Shown: positions 41,336 to 50,601 of the stretch, piece after piece
Position numbering within the stretch: the stretch's first letter is position 1
Layout: every line of letters begins with the position of its first letter
Assembly (NCBI GenBank): GCA_900541485.1
Contig: UQJW01000010.1
Span: forward strand, 1-50,601
Length of the DNA stretch: 50,601 nucleotides
Direction of reading: 5' to 3'
From: an uncultured Dialister sp.
Lineage (GTDB): Bacteria; Bacillota; Negativicutes; Veillonellales; Dialisteraceae
Notes under the pieces: generated by a model
The model's database searches: none
The model's input: only the letters and a program-made list of their open reading frames with translations
Told to the model about the DNA's origin: nothing
Position numbers and translations under genes: made by a program

Positions 41336-41836
41336 TTAGTTATAAATTTCATCAACCGTCTTACCGCGAAGAGCAGCTACGGTCTGAACATTTTCCAACT
41401 TAGCGAGTCCGTCCAAGGTTGCCTTTACCATATTAATAGGATTGGAAGATCCGAGGGACTTGGTCAGTACATTGCGGACACCTACAAGAGAGAGTACCGC
41501 ACGAACCGGACCTCCGGCAATGACACCGGTACCTTCGGCAGCAGGTTTCATAAGAACCTTGCCGGCACCATAAATTCCTATAGATTCATGGGGAACGGTA
41601 CCATTTTTAAGTGAAACGCTGATCATATCTTTCTTAGCAGCTTCTACACCTTTGCGGATAGCTTCCGGTACTTCGGCTGCTTTGCCGATACCTGCACCGA
41701 CTCTGCCTTTTCCGTCACCGACTACTACCAATGCAGCAAAGGAAAAACGACGGCCGCCTTTTACGACTTTAGCAACGCGGTTAATGAAAACGACGTTTTC
41801 CTGTAAGTCGGATTCCTGTTTTTCAAATCTTGGCAT
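41336..41836 (-). CDS. rpsE: 30S ribosomal protein S5
   Basis: The protein has 166 residues: [51 protein letters not shown] and the end [19 protein letters not shown] (blocks). It guards decoding fidelity and mRNA entry on the small subunit. It is preceded by rplR and followed by rpmD with 13 bases between. Confidence 0.97.
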   Translation of the reverse strand: MPRFEKQESDLQENVVFINRVAKVVKGGRRFSFAALVVVGDGKGRVGAGIGKAAEVPEAIRKGVEAAKKDMISVSLKNGTVPHESIGIYGAGKVLMKPAAEGTGVIAGGPVRAVLSLVGVRNVLTKSLGSSNPINMVKATLDGLAKLENVQTVAALRGKTVDEIYN

Positions 41837-41853
41837 GTGTTTTCTCCTTTACC

Positions 41854-42219
41854 TTAAAATTTCAAGCCAGCTTCACGGGCACCTTTTGCCAGAGCTTTTA
41901 CTCTGCCGTGATAGATGCAACCCCCGCGATCGAATACTACGGTTTCAATCCCTTTTTCAAGGGCTCTTTTTGCTACCAGTTCACCGACTGCCTTAGCAGC
42001 TTCAATGTTGCCGCCATAGGAGAATTGAGCCTTAATTTCTTTATCTAAGCTGTTTGCCGAAACAAGGGTCGTACCTGCTACATCATCAATGACCTGGGCA
42101 TAAATGTTGCTCAGGGAACGGAATACGTTCAGACGGGGACGATCGGCAGTACCGGAAATCTTCTGACGAAGACGCAGGTGGCGGCGGATAACAGCTTTTC
42201 TGTTTGCATTTGTACGCAT
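41854..42219 (-). CDS. rplR: 50S ribosomal protein L18
   Basis: The protein has 121 residues: [39 protein letters not shown], and the end [26 protein letters not shown]. It binds 5S rRNA with L5 in the central protuberance. SD GGAGGTAGAATTAT precedes the ATG. Confidence 0.97.
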   Translation of the reverse strand: MRTNANRKAVIRRHLRLRQKISGTADRPRLNVFRSLSNIYAQVIDDVAGTTLVSANSLDKEIKAQFSYGGNIEAAKAVGELVAKRALEKGIETVVFDRGGCIYHGRVKALAKGAREAGLKF

Positions 42220-42237
42220 ATAATTCTACCTCCTGTT

Positions 42238-42780
42238 TTACTTCGTTGCGCCGGTCTTACCAGCCTTACGACGAACATGTTCACCGGCATAACGTATACC
42301 CTTGCCTTTATAAGGCTCCGGTTTACGCCATCCACGAATTTCGGAAGCAACCTGTCCGACTAAATCTTTATCAATACCGGATACTACGATATTGACAGCA
42401 GACGGGGTGCTGAAGGAAATTCCCTGCGGCGGGGTAATGATGACCGGATGAGAGAAACCGAGCGCAAGCTTCAGATTCTGTCCCTGCATCTGGGCATTGT
42501 AACCGACACCCTGAATTTCCAATTTCTTTTCAAAACCTTCTGTAACACCGACTACCATGTTATTAATGAGAGTACGGTTTAAACCGTGAAGGGCACGGCT
42601 TTTAATTTCATCATCCGGACGGGAAACGATCACATGACCGTCTTCGAGCTTGACAGAAATTTCCGGATTGACTGTATGGCTTAATGTACCTTTAGGACCT
42701 TTTACGGTGACCGTATGTCCGTCAATCTTGACTTCCACACCGGCCGGGACCGCAATCGGTTTTTTGCCAATTCTTGACAT
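42238..42780 (-). CDS. rplF: 50S ribosomal protein L6
   Basis: The protein has 180 residues: [30 protein letters not shown], and the end [26 protein letters not shown] (blocks). It has two similar domains and stands near the GTPase centre and sarcin-ricin loop. It lies 17 bases after rpsH. Confidence 0.97.
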   Translation of the reverse strand: MSRIGKKPIAVPAGVEVKIDGHTVTVKGPKGTLSHTVNPEISVKLEDGHVIVSRPDDEIKSRALHGLNRTLINNMVVGVTEGFEKKLEIQGVGYNAQMQGQNLKLALGFSHPVIITPPQGISFSTPSAVNIVVSGIDKDLVGQVASEIRGWRKPEPYKGKGIRYAGEHVRRKAGKTGATK

Positions 42781-42797
42781 ATTATACCTCCAACGGA

Positions 42798-43196
42798 TTA
42801 CCAGACATATGCAAGGACTTCGCCGCCAAGACCGTCTTTGCGAGCAGCCTTGTCTGTCTTAACGCCCTTGGATGTGGAAATGATTGCGATGCCGAGTCCG
42901 CCCAATACCTTTGGCAGTTCTTCTTTATTTGCATAAACACGCAGACCCGGTTTAGAAATTCTTTTCAGACCTTTGATGACTTTTTCACGATTTGCGCCGT
43001 ATTTTAAACCTACACGCAATACCTGATGTCCATTCACTTCGATCTGTTCAACATTTTTTATAAAGCCTTCATTCTTCAAAATTTCAAGCACAGCAGCTTT
43101 AATTTTAGAAGCAGGCATATCTACTTTTTCATGATATGCATCGTTCGCATTACGGATACGGGTAAGCATATCCGCAATCGGATCGGTTGTTACCAT
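42798..43196 (-). CDS. rpsH: 30S ribosomal protein S8
   Basis: The protein has 132 residues: [48 protein letters not shown], and the end [27 protein letters not shown] (blocks). It is a primary 16S rRNA binder. In E. coli it represses spc-operon translation; no test of that can be made from this sequence. Confidence 0.97.
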   Translation of the reverse strand: MVTTDPIADMLTRIRNANDAYHEKVDMPASKIKAAVLEILKNEGFIKNVEQIEVNGHQVLRVGLKYGANREKVIKGLKRISKPGLRVYANKEELPKVLGGLGIAIISTSKGVKTDKAARKDGLGGEVLAYVW

Positions 43197-43222
43197 TATT
43201 TAATCCTCCTCCCGAAATCTTA

Positions 43223-43492
43223 TTACCAGCTGGCTTTTCTAATACCGGGGATTTCTCCGCGGTAAGCCAGATCACGGAACTGATTGCGGCAGATTCCGAA
43301 TTTACGCATATAGCCGTGGGGACGGCCTGTCAGTTTGCAACGGTTGTGCAAACGCGTGGGAGAAGCATTACGCGGAAGTTTGCTGAGTGCTTCATAGTCG
43401 CCGGCTTCTTTAAGAGCCTGACGTTTGGCAGCAAATTTCCGGGCGCAGAGTTCTCTTTTCTTCTCGCGTTCCAACATAGACTTCTTTGCCAT
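43223..43492 (-). CDS. rpsN: 30S ribosomal protein S14, zinc-independent form
   Basis: The protein has 89 residues: [49 protein letters not shown] and [25 protein letters not shown] (blocks). It has no CxxC pairs, so it is the longer zinc-free S14 and not the 61-residue four-cysteine form usually found at this locus in Firmicutes. ATG at 43490-43492 has SD AGGAGGAC; a longer reading to 43558 runs into the end of rplE. Confidence 0.96.
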   Translation of the reverse strand: MAKKSMLEREKKRELCARKFAAKRQALKEAGDYEALSKLPRNASPTRLHNRCKLTGRPHGYMRKFGICRNQFRDLAYRGEIPGIRKASW

Positions 43493-43505
43493 ATTGTCCT
43501 CCTGC

Positions 43506-44045
43506 TTACTTCTTAAACGGCATTCCGAACTGGGTAAGCATTTCTCTTGCTTCCTCATCGGTTTTAGCCGTTGTTACTATAATAATATCCATGCCACGGA
43601 TTTTGTCGATTTTTTCATAATCAACTTCCGGGAAAATCAACTGTTCCTTTACACCGAAAGCATAGTTGCCACGACCATCAAAGCTCTGTGCACTGATACC
43701 GCGGAAATCGCGGACACGGGGGAGAGCAATATTGATCAGGCGGTCTAAGAATTCATACATTCTTTCTCCGCGCAACGTAACCTTGCAGCCGAGAGGCATT
43801 CCTTCACGGATTTTCCATGCTGCCAGAGATTTACGGGCCTTACAGATGATCGGCTGCTGGCCGGTAATTGCTGCCAGGTCGGATGCTGCTGCATCAACTG
43901 CTTTGGAGTTTTCCGTAGCTTCACCGACACCGATATTGATGACGATTTTTTCAAGCTTCGGAATTTCCATTTCGTTTTTGTAACCGAACTTTTCGCGAAG
44001 AGATTTTCTTATTTCGCTTTTGTACAAATCATTTAATCTGGACAC
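43506..44045 (-). CDS. rplE: 50S ribosomal protein L5
   Basis: The protein has 179 residues: [56 protein letters not shown] and the end [17 protein letters not shown] (blocks). The start is GTG (44043-44045), with AAGGAGG upstream. It binds 5S rRNA and forms the bridge to S13. Confidence 0.97.
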   Translation of the reverse strand: MSRLNDLYKSEIRKSLREKFGYKNEMEIPKLEKIVINIGVGEATENSKAVDAAASDLAAITGQQPIICKARKSLAAWKIREGMPLGCKVTLRGERMYEFLDRLINIALPRVRDFRGISAQSFDGRGNYAFGVKEQLIFPEVDYEKIDKIRGMDIIIVTTAKTDEEAREMLTQFGMPFKK

Positions 44046-44065
44046 TTGTTATCCTCCTTCCCCGC

Positions 44066-44398
44066 TTACTTTGCTTTGTCTAAGATAGCGCCGCTCTTTA
44101 CAGCCGCTCTGACGTAAGTGCCGTCCTTCTGCTGTACTTTTTTAATGCGGGTCGGTTTCTTTGTTTCCGGGTCCAGAATCATGACCTTCGATGCATTAAT
44201 TGGGGCTTCTTTTTCAATAATTCCGCCCTTGGGATTTGCCTGGGTCGGTTTTGTATGTCTTTTTACAATATTTACGCCTTCAATGACCACACGGCCTTTT
44301 TTCGGCATAGCTTCTTTAATTTTGCCCTGTTTACCTTTGTCTTTACCGGAAATAACAACTACGGTATCACCGGTCTTTACATGTAATTTCTGACTCAT
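44066..44398 (-). CDS. rplX: 50S ribosomal protein L24
   Basis: The protein has 110 residues: [32 protein letters not shown] (a KOW domain), [19 protein letters not shown] and the end of a Lys-rich tail. It starts large-subunit assembly by binding the 5' end of 23S rRNA. It lies 12 bases after rplN. Confidence 0.97.
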   Translation of the reverse strand: MSQKLHVKTGDTVVVISGKDKGKQGKIKEAMPKKGRVVIEGVNIVKRHTKPTQANPKGGIIEKEAPINASKVMILDPETKKPTRIKKVQQKDGTYVRAAVKSGAILDKAK

Positions 44399-44410
44399 AT
44401 TTGCCTCCTA

Positions 44411-44779
44411 TCAGAGCACTTCCGGAGCCAGGGAAATGATCTTCATGAAATCTCTTTCACGGAGCTCTCTTGCTACCGGTCCAAAAATACGTGTTCCTAC
44501 CGGGCTCTTGTCATCCTTTACAAGGACAGCTGCATTTTCGTCAAAACGGATATGGGAACCGTCCGCACGGCTGATGCCGCTTACGGACCGAACCACAACA
44601 GCCTTTACAACCTGGCCTTTCTTAACAACGCCACCGGGTGATGCATCTTTGACTGTAGCAACTACGACATCGCCGATGTTTCCGCTTCTACGGAAAGAAC
44701 CTCCCAGAACTTTGATGACCAGAATGTCCTTAGCACCGGTATTATCTGCAACGTTGAGTCTGCTTTCTTGCTGAATCAT
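44411..44779 (-). CDS. rplN: 50S ribosomal protein L14
   Basis: The protein has 122 residues: [60 protein letters not shown] (blocks), [20 protein letters not shown] and the end LAPEVL. It meets 16S rRNA in an intersubunit bridge and is the site bound by the silencing factor RsfS. Confidence 0.97.
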   Translation of the reverse strand: MIQQESRLNVADNTGAKDILVIKVLGGSFRRSGNIGDVVVATVKDASPGGVVKKGQVVKAVVVRSVSGISRADGSHIRFDENAAVLVKDDKSPVGTRIFGPVARELRERDFMKIISLAPEVL

Positions 44780-44812
44780 CGTGCCAATCCTCCTATAAAA
44801 CTATCTATATTA

Positions 44813-45073
44813 TTAATCCTGACGGGCAACGATCTTCTCAACTCTCCAACGCTTGTCACGGGACAGCGGGCGGGTTTCGACGATGCGAACGGTATCACCG
44901 ATACGGCATTCGTTGTTTTCGTCATGCGCTTTGAACTTGGTTGTGGTATTGATACCTTTTTTGTAAAGCTTGTGGGGAACCTTGCGTTCAACAGCAACTA
45001 CAACGGTTTTATCCATTTTGTCGCTTACAACAATTCCCTGGCGCACTTTGCGCAGATTTCTTTCTTCTGCCAT
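44813..45073 (-). CDS. rpsQ: 30S ribosomal protein S17
   Basis: The protein has 86 residues: [34 protein letters not shown], and the end [27 protein letters not shown] (blocks). It is a primary 16S rRNA binder with an OB fold. SD AAGGAGGA before the ATG. Confidence 0.97.
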   Translation of the reverse strand: MAEERNLRKVRQGIVVSDKMDKTVVVAVERKVPHKLYKKGINTTTKFKAHDENNECRIGDTVRIVETRPLSRDKRWRVEKIVARQD

Positions 45074-45097
45074 GAGATCCTCCTTATGGAATTACTG

Positions 45098-45304
45098 TTA
45101 TGCCTTTGCAGCAGCCTTCAATTCTTCTTCACGCTGTACGGTCTTGATTTTTGCGATGTCTTTCTTTACTTCATGAATACGCATCGGATTTTCAAGCTGA
45201 CCGGTAGCGAGCTGAAAACGGAGGTTGAACAGTTCTTCCTTTAAGCCGGCAACCTTTTCAGTTCTTTCTGCAGTGCTCAGGTTACGAATTTCATTAACCT
45301 TCAT
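45098..45304 (-). CDS. rpmC: 50S ribosomal protein L29
   Basis: The protein has 68 residues: [40 protein letters not shown] and [20 protein letters not shown] (blocks). It is an all-helical protein at the polypeptide exit. The ATG at 45304 stands six bases after AGGTG and one base after the rplP stop; a GTG reading three codons earlier overlaps that stop and is not preferred. Confidence 0.95.
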   Translation of the reverse strand: MKVNEIRNLSTAERTEKVAGLKEELFNLRFQLATGQLENPMRIHEVKKDIAKIKTVQREEELKAAAKA

Positions 45305-45305
45305 T

Positions 45306-45731
45306 TTATTCACCTGCCACTTCTTGACCTTTAACTACAAATTTTGTTTTTATCGGCAGCTTGTTGCCTGCAAGACGCATGGCTTCTTTTGCTGCTTCAA
45401 CCGGAATACCGGCCATTTCGAACATCACGCGGCCCGGTTTTACTACAGCCACCCAGTATTCGACAGAACCCTTACCGGATCCCTGACGGGTACCAATCGG
45501 CTTGGATGTAACCGGTTTGTCCGGGAAAATCTTAATCCATACTTTACCGCCACGTTTTGTATAACGTGTCATTGCGATACGTGCTGCTTCGATCTGTCGG
45601 CTGGTAATCCAGGACGGTTCCAATGCCACTAAACCGAATTCGCCGTAAGTTACTGTGGTTCCACGATGTGCTCTGCCCTTCATACGGCCGCGGAACTGCT
45701 TACGGTACTTTGTACGCTTCGGAATTAACAT
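45306..45731 (-). CDS. rplP: 50S ribosomal protein L16
   Basis: The protein has 141 residues: [66 protein letters not shown] and the end FVVKGQEV (blocks). It lies near the A-site tRNA elbow. The start overlaps the rpsC stop as ATGA. Confidence 0.97.
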   Translation of the reverse strand: MLIPKRTKYRKQFRGRMKGRAHRGTTVTYGEFGLVALEPSWITSRQIEAARIAMTRYTKRGGKVWIKIFPDKPVTSKPIGTRQGSGKGSVEYWVAVVKPGRVMFEMAGIPVEAAKEAMRLAGNKLPIKTKFVVKGQEVAGE

Positions 45732-46501
45732 CAGGAATCACTCCTTTCGGAACGTTCGGCATTTCTCGGTCTCCGTTCTCTACGGTCACCTCTGCGGCCG
45801 CCTCTTCTGTTGTTGTCATGGCGGTTTCCGCGATCCTTGCTTGTACGAACGTTTTCTGTTTCTTCAACGGTCTGGCCGGGAGCAAGCTCACCCTTATAAA
45901 TCCAAACCTTAATACCAATAGCGCCATATGTGGTGTGTGCTGTTGCTACAGCATAATCAATGTTGGCGCGGAGTGTCTGAAGCGGAATGGAACCTTCACG
46001 ATAGCTTTCGCTACGGGCAATTTCCGCACCGCCGAGACGACCGGATACGGCAACCTTAATTCCCTTCGCACCCATACGCATTGTTCTGCCTACAGCCTGT
46101 TTAACGGCGCGGCGGAATCCAATACGTCTTTCCAGCTGGGAAGCAATATTTTCCCCAACAAGGATAGCACTCATATCTGTTGATTTGATTTCAAGAATGT
46201 CGATATCGACTTCTTTATCAGTAACAGCTTTAAGAGCCTTTTTGATATCTTCGATGCCTGTACCGCCACGGCCGATGACCATACCCGGTTTAGCTGTGTA
46301 GATAGCAATCTTTACTCTGCTTCCCACGCGTTTAATGCCAATTTTGGAAATACCTGCAACAAACAGGTGCTTTTTCAAAAACTGGCGGATTTTGGCATCT
46401 TCCACGAGCAGTTCGGCATAATCTTTTTCTGCAAACCATTTGGAATCCCAGTCATTGATTACGCCTACACGCATTCCATGCGGATTAACTTTCTGACCCA
46501 A
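45731..46501 (-). CDS. rpsC: 30S ribosomal protein S3 with long charged C-terminal tail
   Basis: The protein has 256 residues, against about 220 in many bacteria. [21 protein letters not shown], the KH domain [22 protein letters not shown] and [16 protein letters not shown] are normal. The last 40 residues after GELAPGQ are a very Arg/Asp/Asn-rich tail ([20 protein letters not shown], then RSERSDS). It lies at the mRNA entry with S4 and S5. The start is TTG (46499-46501) with GGAGG eight bases upstream. Confidence 0.96.
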   Translation of the reverse strand: MGQKVNPHGMRVGVINDWDSKWFAEKDYAELLVEDAKIRQFLKKHLFVAGISKIGIKRVGSRVKIAIYTAKPGMVIGRGGTGIEDIKKALKAVTDKEVDIDILEIKSTDMSAILVGENIASQLERRIGFRRAVKQAVGRTMRMGAKGIKVAVSGRLGGAEIARSESYREGSIPLQTLRANIDYAVATAHTTYGAIGIKVWIYKGELAPGQTVEETENVRTSKDRGNRHDNNRRGGRRGDRRERRPRNAERSERSDS

Positions 46502-46519
46502 AACGTTTCCCTCCTTCGA

Positions 46520-46855
46520 TTATTCTCTTTCAGAAACTTTTACCGTCAGTGTGCTGGTACGTTTCAAAATCCCGAAAGCTTGTCCACGAGAACGTGGGTG
46601 CACGCGCTTCATAATCGGGCCTGCATCTACGAAAATGGTAGAAATATATAAATTATCAATATTCATATTGTTATTGTTTTCTGCATTAGCCATAGCGCTT
46701 CTCAAAGTCTTTTCAACGACAATGGATGCCGCTTTATGGGTGTTACGCAGAATGGCAAGTGCTTCGCCGGCATTTTTACCGCGGACGAGGTCAGCAACGA
46801 TGCGAACCTTACGGGGAGAAATGCGGACGTTTTTTGCAATAGCTTGTACTTCCAT
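46520..46855 (-). CDS. rplV: 50S ribosomal protein L22
   Basis: The protein has 111 residues: MEVQAIAKNVRISPRKVRIV, VRGKNAGEALAILRNTHKAAS, VDAGPIMKRVHPRSRGQAFGILKR and the end LTVKVSE (blocks). Its beta hairpin lines the exit tunnel, where macrolide resistance changes occur; I note nothing unusual there. Confidence 0.97.
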   Translation of the reverse strand: MEVQAIAKNVRISPRKVRIVADLVRGKNAGEALAILRNTHKAASIVVEKTLRSAMANAENNNNMNIDNLYISTIFVDAGPIMKRVHPRSRGQAFGILKRTSTLTVKVSERE

Positions 46856-46866
46856 CTTAATCCTCC

Positions 46867-47136
46867 CTATTTTGCCTCGCTCTTGTTATGACCCTTGAAC
46901 GTACGGGTCGGAGCGAATTCGCCAAGCTTATGGCCAACCATATCTTCAGTAATATATACCGGTACGTGTTTTCTTCCGTCGTGAATCGCAATTGTGTGAC
47001 CTACGAAACTCGGCAGGATGGTAGAAGCACGGGACCAGGTTTTAACAATTTTCTTTTCATTGGCATCATTCATTGCATCAATCTTTTTTACAAGAGAAAA
47101 TGCAGCAAACGGACCTTTTTTTACAGATCTGGACAC
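46867..47136 (-). CDS. rpsS: 30S ribosomal protein S19
   Basis: The protein has 89 residues: [52 protein letters not shown] and the end [12 protein letters not shown] (blocks). It lies on the head next to S13. It starts with GTG (47134-47136), preceded by AAGGAGGAG. Confidence 0.97.
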   Translation of the reverse strand: MSRSVKKGPFAAFSLVKKIDAMNDANEKKIVKTWSRASTILPSFVGHTIAIHDGRKHVPVYITEDMVGHKLGEFAPTRTFKGHNKSEAK

Positions 47137-47153
47137 TTTTACTCCTCCTTATC

Positions 47154-47981
47154 TTACTTGCGTCTCTTAACAATCAGTTTCGTGGATGCTTTTTTCTTAT
47201 TGCGAGTCTTCACGCCGTAAGCAGGTTTGCCCCACGGTGTAACCGGACGCTTACGTCCGACAGGAGACTTACCTTCACCGCCGCCATGAGGATGATCATT
47301 CGGGTTCATGACAACACCGCGGGTAGCAGGACGAACACCGAGCCAACGATTTCTTCCGGCCTTACCAATGGTAATGTTTTCATGATCTTCATTGCCTACA
47401 ACACCGACAGTAGCACGGCAACGGATATGCACCCGGCGGAGCTCGCCGCTCGGAAGACGGAGAAGTGCATAATCACCTTCTTTTGCCATCAGCTGTGCGC
47501 CGGCACCTGCGGAGCGGACCATCTGTCCACCCTTGCCGATTTTCAATTCCACATTATGTACGAGAGTACCGAGAGGAATATTGGTGAAAGGAAGGCAATT
47601 GCCCACCTTGATATCTGATTCGGGACCGCTGGTAACTACATCACCGACTTTAAGTCCCTTAGGAGCAAGGATATAAGACTTTTCGCCGTCTGCATAATGC
47701 AGAAGTGCGATACGGCAGGTACGGTTCGGATCGTATTCGATCGTTGCCACCTTAGCCGGTACATTATCCTTTACTCTCTTGAAATCAATGATTCTGTACT
47801 GACGTTTATGACCGCCGCCCTGATGACGGACTGTCATTTTGCCGGAGCCGTTACGACCACCGTGGTTATGAATAGGAGCCAGAAGAGATTTTTCCGGCGT
47901 ATCTGTTGTAATTTCATCAAAGGCAGATACGGTCATCTGACGGCGTCCGGGGGTGTACGGTTTAAATGATTTATAAGCCAT
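47154..47981 (-). CDS. rplB: 50S ribosomal protein L2
   Basis: The protein has 275 residues: [82 protein letters not shown] and the end [15 protein letters not shown] (blocks). The conserved loop with His-Pro-His-Gly-Gly-Gly-Glu-Gly lies near the peptidyl transferase centre. SD GGAGGAGT. Confidence 0.97.
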   Translation of the reverse strand: MAYKSFKPYTPGRRQMTVSAFDEITTDTPEKSLLAPIHNHGGRNGSGKMTVRHQGGGHKRQYRIIDFKRVKDNVPAKVATIEYDPNRTCRIALLHYADGEKSYILAPKGLKVGDVVTSGPESDIKVGNCLPFTNIPLGTLVHNVELKIGKGGQMVRSAGAGAQLMAKEGDYALLRLPSGELRRVHIRCRATVGVVGNEDHENITIGKAGRNRWLGVRPATRGVVMNPNDHPHGGGEGKSPVGRKRPVTPWGKPAYGVKTRNKKKASTKLIVKRRK

Positions 47982-47997
47982 TTATATTACTCCTCCC

Positions 47998-48279
47998 TTA
48001 CGCTTCGAAGAGTTCAATTGTTTCGCCCGGCTTAAGGGTAACAACTGCCTTCTTCCAATCACTACGACGGCCCTGAGTACGACCCAGACGTTTCATTTTA
48101 CCTTCATAACGCATGGTATTCACAGCCTGTACTTTTACTCTGAAAATTTGTTCCACAGCCTGGCGAATCTGAATCTTAGTTGCTGCCAGCGGCACGCGGA
48201 ATGTATACTTGCCCTGTTCCATCAGAGCCGTAGATTTTTCTGTCACAATCGGACGAATGAGGATATCACGTGCTTCCAT
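47998..48279 (-). CDS. rplW: 50S ribosomal protein L23
   Basis: The protein has 93 residues: EARDILIRPIVTEKSTALMEQGKYTFRV, ATKIQIRQAVEQIFRVKVQAVNTM and GRRSDWKKAVVTLKPGE (blocks). At the exit tunnel it docks trigger factor and SRP. It overlaps the rplD stop by one base (TAATG), with GAGGAGG upstream inside rplD. Confidence 0.97.
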   Translation of the reverse strand: MEARDILIRPIVTEKSTALMEQGKYTFRVPLAATKIQIRQAVEQIFRVKVQAVNTMRYEGKMKRLGRTQGRRSDWKKAVVTLKPGETIELFEA

Positions 48280-48905
48280 TATACGAGTACCTCCTCAATT
48301 TTCTCTACTGCATCCTTTGTCAGGAATAATTTGGTGTAATGAACAAGGTCATAAATATTAAGACCGCTTGGTGCATAAGCTTTCACACCCGGAATGTTGC
48401 GTGCACTCAGGACCGTGTTGGCAGATTTTTCTCCGCCGTCAACAATGAGAGCCTTTCCTGCTACATCAAAAGCAGCAAGCATTTTCACAACATCCTTTGT
48501 CTTCGGTGCTTCAAACTGAATAGCATCGACAACAATAATTTCACCTGCGCGGAGCTTTTCGCTCAGTGCAGACTTCACAGCCAGCTGACGTGCCTTTCTC
48601 GGCATATCTTTAGCATGGCTTCTGGGCAATGGTCCAAAGACGGTACCACCGCCGACCCACAATGGGGAGCGGATAGATCCGACTCTGGCACGACCTGTGC
48701 CCTTTTGTTTCCATGGTTTCTTGCCGCCACCGCGGACAAGGCCTCTGGTCTTTGTGGCATGGGTGCCGAGGCGTTCATTTGCCATCTGACGCACCACTGC
48801 CTGGTGAATAACAGCTTCGTTGTATTCTACTCCGAACACGCCGTCATTCAACTCTATCTCACCGGCTGCCTGGCCGGCAATGTTATACAGTGTTACTTTC
48901 GGCAT
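48279..48905 (-). CDS. rplD: 50S ribosomal protein L4
   Basis: The protein has 208 residues: MPKVTLYNIAGQAAGEIELN, RGLVRGGGKKPWKQKGTGRARVGSIRSPLWVGGG, and the end FLTKDAVEKIEEVLV (blocks). Its extended loop reaches the exit tunnel. In E. coli it represses the S10 operon through a leader hairpin; whether it does so here is unknown. Confidence 0.97.
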   Translation of the reverse strand: MPKVTLYNIAGQAAGEIELNDGVFGVEYNEAVIHQAVVRQMANERLGTHATKTRGLVRGGGKKPWKQKGTGRARVGSIRSPLWVGGGTVFGPLPRSHAKDMPRKARQLAVKSALSEKLRAGEIIVVDAIQFEAPKTKDVVKMLAAFDVAGKALIVDGGEKSANTVLSARNIPGVKAYAPSGLNIYDLVHYTKLFLTKDAVEKIEEVLV

Positions 48906-48957
48906 TGAGATGTTCCTCCCTTAACATAAGAACAATTTTCTGTTGTTCCGGACAATA

Positions 48958-49599
48958 TTATTTGGCAGACTTAATAGCAGTCTTTACCATGACGAGACTT
49001 CCCTTGGCACCGGGAATTCCGCCTTTAACGAGCAGAATGTTGCGGTCGGCATCAACTCTTACCACTTCCAGGTTCTGGACAGTTACTCTTTCACCGCCGA
49101 GCTGTCCGGGCATTCTCTTGCCCTTGAACACCTTTCCGCCGCCACCGGACATACGCGCACCGAGTGATGCGGTCTGACGATGGTTTTTGGAACCGTGACT
49201 TTCAGGCCCGCGCTGGTGATTCCAACGCTTAATAGTTCCTGCAAAACCCTTGCCTCTGCTGGTTCCGACAACGTCTACAATCTCGCCTGCTGCGAAGATA
49301 TCGACAGCCAGAGTTTGGCCAACCGTGTATTCCGGCTTATCAGCCAATCTGAATTCACGGAGATATTTAACCGGGTCAATACCTGCTTTATCAAACTGAC
49401 CCTTAACAGGTTTGGTCAAATGTTTTTCTTTGACAGCACCATAGCCGATCTGTACGGCATTATAACCGTCGGATTCAACCGTTTTAACAGCGGCAACCAC
49501 ATTCGGCAGAACTTCAACGACAGTCACAGGAACTAAGTCGCCGTTTTCAGCGAACACCTGGGACATTCCTACTTTCGTTCCCAAAATAGCTTTAGACAT
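48958..49599 (-). CDS. rplC: 50S ribosomal protein L3
   Basis: The protein has 213 residues: AILGTKVGMSQVFAENGDLVPVTVVE, GTSRGKGFAGTIKRWNHQRGPESHGSK and the end GGIPGAKGSLVMVKTA (blocks). It acts early in assembly and reaches the peptidyl transferase centre. SD AAGGAGG precedes the ATG. Confidence 0.97.
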   Translation of the reverse strand: MSKAILGTKVGMSQVFAENGDLVPVTVVEVLPNVVAAVKTVESDGYNAVQIGYGAVKEKHLTKPVKGQFDKAGIDPVKYLREFRLADKPEYTVGQTLAVDIFAAGEIVDVVGTSRGKGFAGTIKRWNHQRGPESHGSKNHRQTASLGARMSGGGGKVFKGKRMPGQLGGERVTVQNLEVVRVDADRNILLVKGGIPGAKGSLVMVKTAIKSAK

Positions 49600-49611
49600 C
49601 TTTGCACCTCC

Positions 49612-49923
49612 TTACACTTTAATTTCAATGCTGACGCCTGCGGGGAGTTCCAGACGCATCAGCGCATCCGCCGTCTTCTTGGACGGATCGAGAATGTCAA
49701 TCAATCTCTTGTGAATACGCATTTCAAACTGTTCACGGCTGTCCTTATTAACATGCGGTGAACGGAGAATGGTGTACACATTCCGTTCCGTGGGAAGCGG
49801 AATGGGACCAGAGACTCTGGAGCCTGTTCTCTTGGCAGTCTCCACGATTTTCGCCGCGCTCTGATCTACAGCTTTGTGATCATAGCCTTTCAGGCGAATT
49901 CTGATTTTTTCCTGTTTCGACAT
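49612..49923 (-). CDS. rpsJ: 30S ribosomal protein S10 (NusE)
   Basis: The protein has 103 residues: [58 protein letters not shown] (blocks) and the end [11 protein letters not shown]. It is a head protein and also NusE, partner of NusB/NusG in antitermination. It is the first gene of the 30-gene run; GGAGG lies eight bases before the ATG. Confidence 0.97.
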   Translation of the reverse strand: MSKQEKIRIRLKGYDHKAVDQSAAKIVETAKRTGSRVSGPIPLPTERNVYTILRSPHVNKDSREQFEMRIHKRLIDILDPSKKTADALMRLELPAGVSIEIKV

Positions 49924-50100
49924 ACTTTTAACCTCCTACGTTCATTTCACGAATGAACTGCTCCGTGGAAATTTCCCTGCATGGCAGGCCACCTTCCACT
50001 TCATAGTTTATTGAACATTTCTGCAAAAAGCCTTTGCCGTAGACCCTTTTTCGAAAACGTTCAGCCTTTAAATAATACTATTTCAGATAAGGAGATGCAA
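49924..50100 (-). promoter_or_regulatory. Promoter and leader of the S10-spc-alpha cluster
   Basis: Minus strand: -35 TTGCAT (50095-50100), 17-bp spacer, -10 TATTAT (50072-50077). The leader is about 140 bases and has a CCTGC/GCAGG hairpin (49976-49988) and a GTTCATT/AATGAAC hairpin (49940-49958) a few bases before the SD. No terminator-like U-run lies in the leader, so any feedback is more likely at translation. Confidence 0.65.
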
Positions 50101-50518
50101 CTATTTTAGAAAAAGTTTATAATTTGTAATTTTGTTCATTTTACACTGATAAAATCAGACTTTTCTTAAAACATGTTTTTTCGATATTAACGTACCACGC
50201 CTCCGTGTGTGTACTACTAATACTTGAAATCCCGCAAATCTTTCTAAACTTTCTAAATTTTCGAAAAATCAACAAAGAAATAATTATATTTTCCGTTTCG
50301 TTTTTCTGTCTGCATTCGCTTTTATTCCGGTGTATAAATTTCCTGTTCCGAAATCAAATAATTATTTTTATTGCCGCAGTCATTTTTGTTTTTTACTGTA
50401 CTATTATATTTTGTTTTATATAAATACCATGAAAATGATTCTTCAAAAAATAAATGCTACCTTCATTATATTATTTCTTTATTATCGGAATTTTTTTATT
50501 TCCTGTTCCGGCAAAACA
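50101..50518. other. AT-rich intergenic stretch without recognisable gene
   Basis: About 420 bases, very AT-rich. Short readings in it, such as a hydrophobic 72-residue one at 50205-50423, lack an SD and have low-complexity composition. I find no RNA element and no repeat. Confidence 0.55.
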
Positions 50519-50562
50519 AAAAAGCTGTAACAGATCGCTTTCGTTTTCTGTTACAGCTTCTT
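50519..50562. terminator. Terminator of a gene beyond the right edge
   Basis: AAGCTGTAACAG (50522-50533) pairs with CTGTTACAGCTT (50548-50559), with A-run and T-run flanks. It probably ends a minus-strand gene entering from the right; the last 38 bases of the window are too short to identify it. Confidence 0.75.
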
Positions 50563-50601
50563 TTATTGTATCTGTTTAGCCGTTTTCGCTCGGATTATTT
50601 T

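Noticed and set aside
45623..46183. Antisense frame over rpsC/rplP
   Set aside because: It lies fully within two certain ribosomal-protein genes and has no SD.
50205..50423. Hydrophobic 72-residue reading frame upstream of the ribosomal cluster
   Set aside because: Phe/Ile-rich low-complexity translation of AT-rich DNA, no SD, and neighbouring frames are equally open.
1..50601. Mobile elements, prophage, CRISPR, tRNA or rRNA genes
   Set aside because: I searched by eye for transposase motifs, terminal repeats, regularly spaced repeats and tRNA ends, and found none.
50564..50601. C-terminal tail of a minus-strand gene at the right edge
   Set aside because: Frames with a stop exist before the terminator (for example ending NNPSENG), but 38 bases are too few to support a call.

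Overview
The window looks like chromosome of a diderm Firmicute of the class Negativicutes, probably in or near Dialister/Veillonellaceae. Three things point there: a TonB-dependent outer-membrane receptor with signal peptide, plug and terminal Phe; Firmicute-type signals throughout (AGGAGG Shine-Dalgarno sites, TTGACA/TATAAT promoters, A/T-flanked intrinsic terminators); and Firmicute-style operons. The genus is inference from memory of similar proteins. I see no transposase, phage gene, CRISPR array, tRNA or rRNA.

Layout. 1-7.2 kb: the N-terminus of a gamma-glutamyltransferase, a TalC/FSA-type aldolase, a LysR regulator, a lipoprotein barnase with its barstar, and a FecCD/ATPase ABC importer followed by two near-duplicate binding lipoproteins. 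7.3-20.8 kb: a zinc-ribbon protein of unknown role, an orphan malonate decarboxylase alpha subunit (MdcA), a ClbS/DfsB-like protein, a bioY-bioD-bioA operon with a BirA-like operator over its promoter, a WG-repeat exported protein, a pair of half-size DMT transporters, ridA with a nitroreductase, small envelope proteins, and a PadR-DUF1700 operon. 20.9-26.6 kb: a GT2 glycosyltransferase next to a RuBisCO-like protein (RLP), then a DUF2520/PanG-type reductase overlapping panB, then an OFA-family MFS transporter whose leader matches the ZTP (pfl) riboswitch.

26.8-35.2 kb: the TonB receptor with a long structured leader, a truncated LysR gene running in frame into a small ORF, and a five-gene nickel/peptide-type ABC importer behind an attenuator-like hairpin. 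35.3-50.1 kb: one minus-strand run of 30 genes, the S10-spc-alpha ribosomal cluster with secY, adk, map, infA and rpoA, read from a clear promoter at 50072-50100. rpsD is missing from its usual place between rpsK and rpoA, and S14 is the long zinc-free form.

How the genes work together: the sections are mostly independent house-keeping or uptake units. Metal or cofactor supply recurs (FecCD importer, TonB receptor, Nik/Opp-type importer, biotin uptake and synthesis, pantothenate synthesis). The points most worth following up are the ZTP-type riboswitch with mutually exclusive hairpins ahead of an OFA transporter, the RLP with an altered metal-binding motif (KDDH), the lipid-anchored barnase, and the unexplained RNA leaders of the TonB receptor and of the Nik/Opp-type operon.
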